From contig CAZWBQ010000003.1 of NCBI GenBank assembly GCA_964632545.1, positions 1 to 64,000 on the forward strand: a DNA stretch of 64,000 bases. The letters run 5' to 3'. Within the stretch, counting starts at the first letter, position 1, and each line of letters opens with the position of its first letter. Shown here piece after piece: positions 16,227 through 24,074 of this stretch. Origin of the DNA: UBA7398 sp964632545. Lineage in GTDB: Bacteria > Actinomycetota > Actinomycetes > Nanopelagicales > Nanopelagicaceae. A model generated the notes under the pieces. The model saw only the letters and a program-made list of their open reading frames with translations, was not told the origin of the DNA and searched no databases. Made by a program: the position numbers and the translations under genes.

Positions 16227-16940
16227 ATGGGCGTACCAGCAAGAGCATATTTGAGCATTGGCGAAGTTCTCGGAAAACTTCGTAGTGATTTTTCCGATGT
16301 AACTATTTCCAAGATCAGATTTCTTGAGGCGGAAGGGTTGATTGAACCGCAACGTACGCCATCTGGTTACCGCAAATTTACCTCAGCAGATTTAGAGAGA
16401 CTTCGTTATGTTCTCTTCGCACAACGCGATCAGTATCTACCACTGAAAGTTATAAAAGAGAATCTCGATGCAATTGATAGAGGGCTACAACCAGCTGCAA
16501 CTGTCGGCCATCCAGCAACACCTCGATTAGCTGCAATTGATGGCGGTCTAACTCCAAGTGCATTTATAGAACAAGGGGAGTTAAAATTATCCCGAGATGA
16601 ATTAATTTCATCTAGCGGTATCAACGAATCGCAATTAATCGAATTGGAATCTTACGGTTTGGTTTCTATGAAAGGGCGTTTCTATGATGCAGATGCGCTA
16701 TCGGTAGCCAAAGTTGTATCTGAAATGGCAGCATTTGGAATTGAGAGTAGACATTTACGCGCTTTCAAAACCGCAGCAGATCGGGAAGTCGGATTGGTCG
16801 AACAAGTAATTACACCGCTACTTCGTCAGAAAAATACTGAATCGAAGGCGCGTGCAGAAGAGGTACAACGAGAATTAGCTTCGCTTTCAGTTCGACTTCA
16901 TGCGGCATTGGTTCGCACCGGACTTCACCGTAGTAAATAA
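16227..16940 (+). CDS. ftsR: MerR-family regulator, FtsR-like
   Basis: MerR-type DNA-binding protein. The winged helix (about 8-75) reads YLSIGEVLGKLRSDF, ISKIRFLEAEGLIEPQRTPSGYRKF and DLERLRYVLFAQRDQYLPLKVIKE, followed by a second helical domain. It is the positional and sequence-type equivalent of Rv1828 and of corynebacterial FtsR, which activates ftsZ; that role is carried over by family, not shown here. 237 residues. GGAG stands 8 nt before the ATG. It lies 11 bp after garA and before the bifunctional nuclease gene. Confidence 0.88.
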   Translation: MGVPARAYLSIGEVLGKLRSDFSDVTISKIRFLEAEGLIEPQRTPSGYRKFTSADLERLRYVLFAQRDQYLPLKVIKENLDAIDRGLQPAATVGHPATPRLAAIDGGLTPSAFIEQGELKLSRDELISSSGINESQLIELESYGLVSMKGRFYDADALSVAKVVSEMAAFGIESRHLRAFKTAADREVGLVEQVITPLLRQKNTESKARAEEVQRELASLSVRLHAALVRTGLHRSK

Positions 16941-16961
16941 CCTTCAATACCGAAAGATCTG

Positions 16962-17432
16962 ATGGATTTTCACGCGATTGATGTAGTCGGGGTTAGAGTC
17001 GAGATGCCGTCGAATCAGCCAATAGTTCTTTTAAAGGAAATTGGTGGCGTTAGATATCTACCAATTTGGGTTGGGGCAGTAGAGGCCACGGCAATAGCTT
17101 TCGCTCAACAAGGAGTCCAACCGCCTAGACCGTTAACGCATGATTTGATTAAGGATTTACTAAACGCAATTGGAACCGATATCGATTCAATTCACCTTAC
17201 TGAGATCAAAGATGGCATTTTTTATGCTGCAATAAATTTACAGGGTGGCATAAAAGTTTCAGCTCGGCCAAGCGATGCCATAGCAATTGCGCTCCGAACC
17301 GGGGCACCAATACTGGCTAGCGAGGAGCTGCTAACTGAAGCTGGTATTGAAATCCCAGATCAGGCCGAGGATGAAGTTGAAAAATTCAAGGAATTTCTAG
17401 ATCAGATAAACCCCGAGGATTTTTTAGGCTAA
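16962..17432 (+). CDS. Bifunctional nuclease family protein (DUF151)
   Basis: 156-residue BFN/DUF151 protein. Typical motifs are VGVRVEMPSNQPIVLLKE, RYLPIWVGAVEATAIAF and the SARPSDAIAIALRTGAPI segment, then an acidic tail. Some plant members cut DNA and RNA; the bacterial role is unproven. In M. tuberculosis Rv1829 occupies the same place between the two MerR genes, suggesting a shared circuit. Nothing is unusual. Confidence 0.9.
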   Translation: MDFHAIDVVGVRVEMPSNQPIVLLKEIGGVRYLPIWVGAVEATAIAFAQQGVQPPRPLTHDLIKDLLNAIGTDIDSIHLTEIKDGIFYAAINLQGGIKVSARPSDAIAIALRTGAPILASEELLTEAGIEIPDQAEDEVEKFKEFLDQINPEDFLG

Positions 17433-17485
17433 ACCTCTACTTGAGGGTTGGACCGTGTCGGTGATTGATTACAAGGTGATCAGGC

Positions 17486-17508
17486 TCTACCTTTTCCCAG
17501 TAGGTAGA
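17486..17508. promoter_or_regulatory. Inverted repeat before the second merR gene
   Basis: TCTACC (17486-17491) and GGTAGA (17503-17508) form a dyad 33 bp before the merR ATG. The right arm continues as GGTAGAAAT, sharing TAGAAAT with the dyad before gcvP. It is a plausible operator of the MerR protein encoded next to it. Confidence 0.35.
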
Positions 17509-17540
17509 AATCCTTCCCCGACCTATAGATGAGGCGTCAA

Positions 17541-18044
17541 ATGACTGACCATAAAAATATTGGTTACCGCGGCGCTACTGCTTGCACAGCGGCAGGTATC
17601 TCATATCGGCAATTAGATTATTGGGCTCGAACTGGATTGGTTGAACCAACCGTCAGAGGCGCTGCAGGCTCTGGTACTCAACGACTTTATGGGTTCCAGG
17701 ACATTCTCGTCCTAAAAATAGTGAAACGATTATTAGATACCGGCGTATCGCTGCAAAACATCCGTACCGCCGTTAATCATTTGCGAGCTCGGGGGATAGC
17801 TGATTTAGCACGGATCACATTGATGAGCGATGGCGCTTCAATCTATGAATGCACCAATTCCGATGAAATTATTGATCTGCTTCAAGGTGGTCAGGGAGTT
17901 TTTGGCATAGCTATTGGAAAAGTGTGGAACGAAGTAGAAGGTTCGCTCGCATTATTGCAAGGTGAGAATTTGGATGATGGCGTGATTATCTCAGGAGGCG
18001 AAAGTGATGAACTCGCAGCACGAAGGAAACTCCGCGGCGCCTGA
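17541..18044 (+). CDS. MerR-family regulator (Rv1830 type)
   Basis: 167-residue MerR protein. The winged-helix part is GATACTAAGISYRQLDYWARTGLVEPT, then GTQRLYGFQDILVLKIVKRLLDTGVSLQNI; the rest is a short effector or dimer domain without metal-binding Cys. ATG at 17541 is preferred because GAGG lies 8-9 nt upstream; an in-frame ATG at 17529 is weaker. It stands between the BFN gene and gcvP, as Rv1830 does between Rv1829 and gcvB, and may regulate gcvP or itself. The effector is unknown. Confidence 0.88.
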   Translation: MTDHKNIGYRGATACTAAGISYRQLDYWARTGLVEPTVRGAAGSGTQRLYGFQDILVLKIVKRLLDTGVSLQNIRTAVNHLRARGIADLARITLMSDGASIYECTNSDEIIDLLQGGQGVFGIAIGKVWNEVEGSLALLQGENLDDGVIISGGESDELAARRKLRGA

Positions 18045-18074
18045 TTTCCGATAGTTTTCCTTCCTCACGATGGT

Positions 18075-18095
18075 ATTTCTATAAATAATAGAAAT
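18075..18095. promoter_or_regulatory. Perfect 8-bp dyad before gcvP
   Basis: ATTTCTAT, a 5-nt spacer, then ATAGAAAT: perfect symmetry 17 bp before the gcvP GTG. It could be an operator, for example for the adjacent MerR protein, or a small hairpin in the leader. The 68-bp gap is too short for a glycine riboswitch, and no glycine aptamer is visible. Confidence 0.5.
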
Positions 18096-18112
18096 TTTGG
18101 AAGGCGCAGATA

Positions 18113-20971
18113 GTGACCGAAATCAGAAGTGCATTTAAGGATCGTCATATCGGTCCATCGAGTGCTCAAGTTAATACCATGTTAATGGAACTTGGTTATT
18201 CAAGTTTGCCGGATTTTATCAGCGCTGTACTGCCTTCAACTATTGCGATGAAGGCCGAATTGAGCGAACTGCTTCCAGGTGCAATTAGCGAAGTTGAAGC
18301 AATTGCCGAACTTAGAACTTTTGCTAGCAAGAATAAGATCGCAACTTCTTTAATTGGAACTGGGTATTACGGAACAATTACACCGCCAGTTGTATTGCGA
18401 AATGTTTTAGAGAATCCAGCTTGGTATACCGCTTACACACCGTATCAACCAGAAATAAGTCAAGGACGCTTAGAAGCGTTATTTGCATTCCAAACCATGG
18501 TTTCGGATTTAACTGGATTGCCGATTGCTAATGCATCGATGCTGGATGAAGGAACTGCCGCGGCTGAAGCAATGACTTTAGCTAATCGATTTTGGAAAGG
18601 GAACTCCGAGGCAGTTTTCTTAATAGATGCCAATTTGCACCCACAAACTATTGCAGTAATAACTACAAGGGCAAAACCGTTAAAGATTAAAACTGTCGTC
18701 GTAGATTTATCAATAGATACTGATCTTGTGGAAAATGCATTCGGTGTAATCGTTCAGTACCCAAATACTTTCGGCGAGCTCTCTTCGCCAGCAAATATCA
18801 TAAAGTTAATACATCAACATGGCGGTCTAGCAATTACTGCAGTTGATTTACTTGCATTAACTTTAATTAAATCGCCGGGGGAGTGGGGCGCTGATGTTGC
18901 AATTGGTACCGCCCAACGATTTGGGGTACCAATGGGGTTTGGTGGTCCACATGCTGGTTTCATGGCGGTTCGTGCAGGTTTAGAGAGATCGATGCCAGGT
19001 AGATTAATTGGCGAGAGTATTGATACACATGGTAATCCAGCGCTCCGGCTTGCTTTGCAAACTAGAGAGCAACATATTCGTAGAGATAAAGCAACTAGCA
19101 ATATCTGTACTGCACAAGTTTTGTTAGCAGTGATGTCAGCTTTTTATGCGGCATGGCATGGCCCCGATGGATTAAGAGCAATCGCTCAGAGAGTGAATTC
19201 ATATGCGATTACTTTCGCAACAAAATTACGCGAACACGGAATAACTGTTATTAATAATCAAGTTTTCGATACGGTAACTTTTAAATTGAAAGATGCCAAT
19301 CATTTTTCAACGTTAGCTTACGAATCTGGATACAATTTAAGATATGTAAATGATTTGATTGGGGTAAGTTTTGATGAAACTACAACTGATAGCGTCTTGG
19401 TCGATCTCTTTGCATTTTTAGGTATATCTTGGAATTCGCAAATCTGCGAAAGTAGCAACTTAGCTGAATTCGCTAGAAAAACTACTTACTTACAGCACCC
19501 TATTTTCAATACTTACCATTCTGAAACCGCCATGCTTCGTTATTTAAGGATGCTCTCTGATCGTGATTTAGCGCTAGACCGAACTATGATCCCGCTTGGT
19601 TCTTGCACCATGAAATTAAATGGAACTACTGAGATGGAAGCGATTACTTGGCCAGAATTTGCCGCGCTCCATCCATTTGCACCAGTTTCGCAAAGTTCTG
19701 GAACTCGAGAACTCATCGCCCAACTTTCCAATTGGTTGATCTCGATAACAGGTTATGACGCAGTTTCGTTGCAACCTAACGCTGGCTCGCAAGGTGAGTT
19801 TGCTGGGTTATTGGCTATTAGGAACTATTTAGATAGCAAAGGGGAGAGCGAACGCGATATTTGCTTAATTCCATCTAGTGCACATGGAACCAATGCTGCA
19901 AGTGCTGTTATGGCTGGCATGCGCGTTGTAGTTATCGAATGTGACGAAGCTGGAAATGTGAGCGTGGCCGATTTAACGGCAAAAATCACGCAATATCAAG
20001 GAAAACTAGCTGCTCTTATGGTGACTTATCCGTCAACACATGGAGTTTTTGAAGAAGCGATTGGTGAAATTTGCGAATTGATTCACAATGCTGGCGGTCA
20101 AGTTTATGTAGATGGCGCGAATTTGAATGCGTTAGTTGGTTTAGCGCAACCAGGAAAATTTGGTGCTGATGTTTCTCATCTTAATTTGCATAAAACTTTC
20201 TGCATACCGCACGGCGGTGGCGGACCTGGTGTTGGTCCAGTAATTGCCCGCGCACATTTAGCACCATTCTTGCCAAATCATCCGTTAGATGTAACAGCTG
20301 GCCCAGCTACTGGACCTGGACCAATATCTGCAGCGCCATTTGGTTCAGCCGGGATTTTGCCAATTTCCTGGGCGTATATTCGGATGATGGGTGGCGCGGG
20401 GTTAACTACTGCGACCGAGATTGCGATTCTCTCTGCTAATTATATTGCTCTCAAACTAAAGAATTCATTTCCAATACTTTACTCTGGCAAGAACGGATTG
20501 ATTGCACACGAATGCATTATTGATTTACGGGATTTAACTAAAATCAGTGGCGTTACAGTTGACGATATTGCTAAACGCTTAATGGATTATGGATTTCACG
20601 CACCAACGATGAGCTTTCCGGTTCCCGGAACCTTAATGATTGAACCAACTGAGAGTGAAGATATTCGGGAGTTAGATCGTTTTATCTCAGCCATGCTTTC
20701 GATTCGTAATGAAATTCAAGAGATAATTGATCAAAAAATTAAGGTTGAAGAGTCGGCCTTAAGAGGTGCGCCGCACACTATGAGCGATCTCTTAACCGAA
20801 AATTGGAATCGTCCTTATTCCCGAGAATTCGCAGCATTTCCAAGCGGTGTTGAAGTTGGATTAACCAGGGCGGGTAAGTACTGGCCTACAACAGGTCGGA
20901 TTGACGGTGCTTACGGGGATAGGAATCTAGTTTGCTCATGTGAACCGATTTCTGCCATCGCAATTAACTAA
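18113..20971 (+). CDS. gcvP: Glycine dehydrogenase (decarboxylating), P protein
   Basis: PLP enzyme that decarboxylates glycine and loads the aminomethyl group onto GcvH. It is the single-chain 952-residue form with both halves: N-terminal FKDRHIGPSSAQVNTML, central RFGVPMGFGGPHAGFMA, and the PLP Lys694 in HLNLHKTFCIPHGGGGPG. The start is GTG at 18113, with GGAAGG upstream. It is the last gene of the + block and ends 31 bp from the convergent mannosyltransferase gene. Confidence 0.97.
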   Translation: MTEIRSAFKDRHIGPSSAQVNTMLMELGYSSLPDFISAVLPSTIAMKAELSELLPGAISEVEAIAELRTFASKNKIATSLIGTGYYGTITPPVVLRNVLENPAWYTAYTPYQPEISQGRLEALFAFQTMVSDLTGLPIANASMLDEGTAAAEAMTLANRFWKGNSEAVFLIDANLHPQTIAVITTRAKPLKIKTVVVDLSIDTDLVENAFGVIVQYPNTFGELSSPANIIKLIHQHGGLAITAVDLLALTLIKSPGEWGADVAIGTAQRFGVPMGFGGPHAGFMAVRAGLERSMPGRLIGESIDTHGNPALRLALQTREQHIRRDKATSNICTAQVLLAVMSAFYAAWHGPDGLRAIAQRVNSYAITFATKLREHGITVINNQVFDTVTFKLKDANHFSTLAYESGYNLRYVNDLIGVSFDETTTDSVLVDLFAFLGISWNSQICESSNLAEFARKTTYLQHPIFNTYHSETAMLRYLRMLSDRDLALDRTMIPLGSCTMKLNGTTEMEAITWPEFAALHPFAPVSQSSGTRELIAQLSNWLISITGYDAVSLQPNAGSQGEFAGLLAIRNYLDSKGESERDICLIPSSAHGTNAASAVMAGMRVVVIECDEAGNVSVADLTAKITQYQGKLAALMVTYPSTHGVFEEAIGEICELIHNAGGQVYVDGANLNALVGLAQPGKFGADVSHLNLHKTFCIPHGGGGPGVGPVIARAHLAPFLPNHPLDVTAGPATGPGPISAAPFGSAGILPISWAYIRMMGGAGLTTATEIAILSANYIALKLKNSFPILYSGKNGLIAHECIIDLRDLTKISGVTVDDIAKRLMDYGFHAPTMSFPVPGTLMIEPTESEDIRELDRFISAMLSIRNEIQEIIDQKIKVEESALRGAPHTMSDLLTENWNRPYSREFAAFPSGVEVGLTRAGKYWPTTGRIDGAYGDRNLVCSCEPISAIAIN

Positions 20972-21002
20972 TTCACGCTGCTTTCACTTGACATAATGTA
21001 AC

Positions 21003-21740
21003 TTATCGGCGATAACTATAACTTCCAAAGCCCCATTTAGTTACGTTCCAGAGCGCTTCAAAAACAATCTTTTTGCTCATCTTTGATACGCCACCAGCTC
21101 GTTCTATAAAAGTAATCGGAATCTGCGCAATTGCGTATCCATTTATAGAACTTCGCAACGCAACTTCGATTTGGAAACAGTAACCCTGTGAATGAATATT
21201 TTCTAAATCAATCTCTTCTAGGACTTCTCGGTGAAATGCTCGATAACCACTGGTTATGTCTCGCAAATTAAGTTTAAGAGCTATTCGGGCGTAACCGGTG
21301 CCAATTTTGGATATTAATTGACGAGATATTGGCCAATTAACAACAGATCCGCCTGGCATCCATCTGGTACCAATTGCTAATTTATGACTATCTAAGGCAT
21401 CTAGAAGCTTTACTAACTCTTCCGGTTGATGCGATAAATCAGCATCAATTTCGCAAAAATAATCAAAATCCTTAACTAACCCCCATTTAAATCCAGCTAT
21501 GTAAGCAGGACCGAGCCCATTTTTACCTGGGCGATCTAAAACTGAAATCCAAGATAAATTACGCTCTTTTACAGCTTTTGAAGTTCCATCGGGTGAATTG
21601 TCGTCGACAATTAGAAGCGATAAATCATAACGGGTCACTAGTTTTTCTCTAACATCGCTCAATCTCGTGACCAACCCATGAATAGATTCTATTTCATTAT
21701 AAGTTGGTGAAACTATTAAAACTTTCGGTATCTTAGCCAC
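21003..21740 (-). CDS. Polyprenol monophosphomannose synthase (GT2)
   Basis: Transfers mannose from GDP-mannose to polyprenyl phosphate, the donor for lipoglycans and O-mannosylation. GT2 motifs: SPTYNEIESI near the start, LIVDDNSPDGT, the metal-binding DADLSHQPEEL, and GYRAFHREVL. 245 residues, no transmembrane domain, like the catalytic domain of mycobacterial Ppm1. In M. tuberculosis this domain is fused to Lnt; here they are two genes overlapping by 8 bp. The GTG start at 21740 is preceded by GGAGAG. Confidence 0.92.
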   Translation of the reverse strand: MAKIPKVLIVSPTYNEIESIHGLVTRLSDVREKLVTRYDLSLLIVDDNSPDGTSKAVKERNLSWISVLDRPGKNGLGPAYIAGFKWGLVKDFDYFCEIDADLSHQPEELVKLLDALDSHKLAIGTRWMPGGSVVNWPISRQLISKIGTGYARIALKLNLRDITSGYRAFHREVLEEIDLENIHSQGYCFQIEVALRSSINGYAIAQIPITFIERAGGVSKMSKKIVFEALWNVTKWGFGSYSYRR

Positions 21741-23172
21741 GTTCTCTCCGTAAAAAAGTTAAAAGAAATATAGCAATAATTGCGCAATCTGGATAGTTAC
21801 GATGTTTTGCAATTGGGGTTTGGAAATCATTCATTGTAATAGTTCGCGAGAGTGATGTTGATGAGAACTGTTTAGCTTTTACCATCACTCCCCCCTTATT
21901 ACTGATAAAACCGGTAAAACCCGTAGTTGATACAACCGCAGCAACTTTTCGCATTTCATATGCTCTCACACGAGCTATTAGAAATTGCTGAGCCGCCTCT
22001 GAACTTCTACCGAAAGTTGCGTTATTTGTCATCGATATTAGTAGATTGCTATCCCTCAGGTTTTGAGTAGCTGTCTGATCGTCCAATAATTCGAAACAAA
22101 TTAGCGGCGTGAACTTAGCTCCAGCCGTTTTGATAATCGTAATCTCTGCACCGGAGTGGAAATCATTGACATTCTTTGCTAGCGGGGTGATCGCTTCTGC
22201 GATATTTCGAATTGGGATGTATTCGCCAAATGGCGCTAAATCTCTTTTTACATATTTAACAATTTCGCCAGTTTTTAGATAACTTATTGCAACGTTCTCC
22301 GGACCATCTTTGGTATCAGTTACCGCCCCAATCAGAAAATTCGCGTTACTTTTCGATTGTAAATTTGAGATTTTCTCTGAAATCGACTTGTTTAAGAAAG
22401 GATCTAAATCACTGGCATTTTCTGGCCAGATAATCAAATTAGCAGGTTTAGCGAAATAATCTGAGGTGGCGAGATAACGGATTGTAGTTTCGTAGTGATT
22501 ATTAAATACCGCCATTGGTATAGCGTTAAAATTCAGATCGGCTTTTGGAACACCACCTTGAATGAGCGCAATTTGAATCGGTTTATTTGATTGCCTGCTG
22601 TTGATCCGTTGATCCATGTTTTTTTCAATTCCAAATCCGAGTAAGACAACCATCACTATCATTATAAAAACAGTTTTTCGCTTACCCTTCTTACTCAGAG
22701 CTAGCGCGAATAGAACCGTCATAAACGAAAGTCCAGTAACACCAAATAGCGGCAGGTAGAAACTTAGCGGTGAGGAGATTTGGCTAAACCCAATACGTCC
22801 CCAACCGAAGCCACCGAAAGGCAGCTTCTCTCTAGCGAATTCAATAACTACCCAGAACGCTGCAAACCGGAGGTAGTGCAGCGACGAATGTTCCCAGCGC
22901 ATTGTGGCGATTAATAATAAAAATAGCGCTTCCCCAATTGCAAGAATTAACCATGGCAAGGCTCCTACAAATATAGATGACCAATGTAATAACGGCGCGA
23001 AGAAGAAGATCCCATAAATAAAAGAAAACAGGGTTCGTTTAACAAAATTAGAACCAACTAACTGGTTATAAAATAACGCAATCGAAACTGGCGCTAAAAA
23101 CCAAAGATCTATAGTTGGAAAACTCGCGGCAAGTAGAAGGCCAGAGATCGCCGAAAGCAGAATTTTTACCAA
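21733..23172 (-). CDS. lnt: Apolipoprotein N-acyltransferase
   Basis: Adds the third acyl chain to lipoproteins at the membrane. Roughly the first 190 residues hold about six or seven hydrophobic helices; residues from 200 form a nitrilase-type domain with the catalytic Glu in GEYIPIRN (near 316) and Cys in ICFELLDD (near 358). 479 residues. The apparent start is TTG at 23172, overlapping the exonuclease stop; no strong ribosome binding site is seen, so the start is uncertain. Coupling to polyprenol-mannose synthase mirrors the fused Ppm1 of mycobacteria. Confidence 0.9.
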   Translation of the reverse strand: MVKILLSAISGLLLAASFPTIDLWFLAPVSIALFYNQLVGSNFVKRTLFSFIYGIFFFAPLLHWSSIFVGALPWLILAIGEALFLLLIATMRWEHSSLHYLRFAAFWVVIEFAREKLPFGGFGWGRIGFSQISSPLSFYLPLFGVTGLSFMTVLFALALSKKGKRKTVFIMIVMVVLLGFGIEKNMDQRINSRQSNKPIQIALIQGGVPKADLNFNAIPMAVFNNHYETTIRYLATSDYFAKPANLIIWPENASDLDPFLNKSISEKISNLQSKSNANFLIGAVTDTKDGPENVAISYLKTGEIVKYVKRDLAPFGEYIPIRNIAEAITPLAKNVNDFHSGAEITIIKTAGAKFTPLICFELLDDQTATQNLRDSNLLISMTNNATFGRSSEAAQQFLIARVRAYEMRKVAAVVSTTGFTGFISNKGGVMVKAKQFSSTSLSRTITMNDFQTPIAKHRNYPDCAIIAIFLLTFLRRERG

Positions 23173-24074
23173 CCTAACGCATCCATCATTCGGTCAATAC
23201 TTGATCCCAGTCCATATCTATTGCCGTACTCTGTAATTGCTTTAATAGCCTCGGTATTTTTGGGTTTTATAGGTACGGCATGTGGAATTTCTGGAATCGG
23301 CGCGTCCGTTGCACAGTTAACTAATTTTGGCGCAATTTTTATATATTCACTACCTTCTATAAGTTTTCGCTGTAATAGTGGTTTTAATCGCGAGTCTGCA
23401 GAGTGTGCAGCCGCTAGCGCCTCATTTAGTGAAGCGAAATTATTTGCGATTATTGCCGCTCCTTTTTCGCCAATCCCACGCACCCCAGGAAGGCCATCAG
23501 ATGCGTCACCTCTGACCATCGCAAAAAGTGCGTAACGATCTCCGGGTATTTCGTACTTGTTTTTGATCCAAGAATGATCCACCAAATCGTGAGCCGAAAT
23601 ACCCTTAGCTAAATAAACAATCTTTACATCTTTTGTACCATCTACTAATTGAAAAAGATCCCGATCGCCAGTCACAATTCTTGTTGGACCAGATTCTTTA
23701 GCAGCAATTGTTGCAATTACATCATCTGCTTCGTAATCATCAACACCTATCACCGCAATGCCAAAAAGATCAAGCAGTTCGAGCAATATTGGGATCTGCG
23801 GAGTGAGCAAGTCAGGCTCTTCTTCTTCACCATCTGCAGTTACTCGATTCGCTTTATATTCTGGAAATATTTCTACACGCCAAGAAGGGCGCCAATCACC
23901 ATCCAAGCAAGCGATTAATCGTTTCGGTTGATATTTTTGAATCAATCGAGCAGACATATCTAGAAAACCTTTGATTGCATTTACTGGGGAGCCATCAGGG
24001 GCTAATAGCGTATCTGGCATTCCATAATAGGCTCGATACCAAAGTGAAGCGCTATCTATCAACATTAAGGTCAT
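23166..24074 (-). CDS. 5'-3' exonuclease, PolA N-domain family
   Basis: Stand-alone FEN/PIN-like nuclease related to the 5'-3' domain of DNA polymerase I. It shows LMLIDSASLWYRAYYG, RLIACLDGDWRPSWRVEIFPEYKANR, the acidic cluster DDYEADDVIATIA and TGDRDLFQLVD, then a helix-hairpin-helix (GDASDGLPGVRGIGEKGAA). 302 residues. It probably removes RNA primers or flaps. Its ATG overlaps the helY stop by 4 bp, the same pairing as Rv2090-Rv2092c. Confidence 0.92.
   Translation of the reverse strand: MTLMLIDSASLWYRAYYGMPDTLLAPDGSPVNAIKGFLDMSARLIQKYQPKRLIACLDGDWRPSWRVEIFPEYKANRVTADGEEEEPDLLTPQIPILLELLDLFGIAVIGVDDYEADDVIATIAAKESGPTRIVTGDRDLFQLVDGTKDVKIVYLAKGISAHDLVDHSWIKNKYEIPGDRYALFAMVRGDASDGLPGVRGIGEKGAAIIANNFASLNEALAAAHSADSRLKPLLQRKLIEGSEYIKIAPKLVNCATDAPIPEIPHAVPIKPKNTEAIKAITEYGNRYGLGSSIDRMMDALGW

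Noticed and set aside
18045..18112. Glycine riboswitch before gcvP
   Set aside because: The gap is only 68 bp and lacks the conserved glycine aptamer features; only a short dyad is present.
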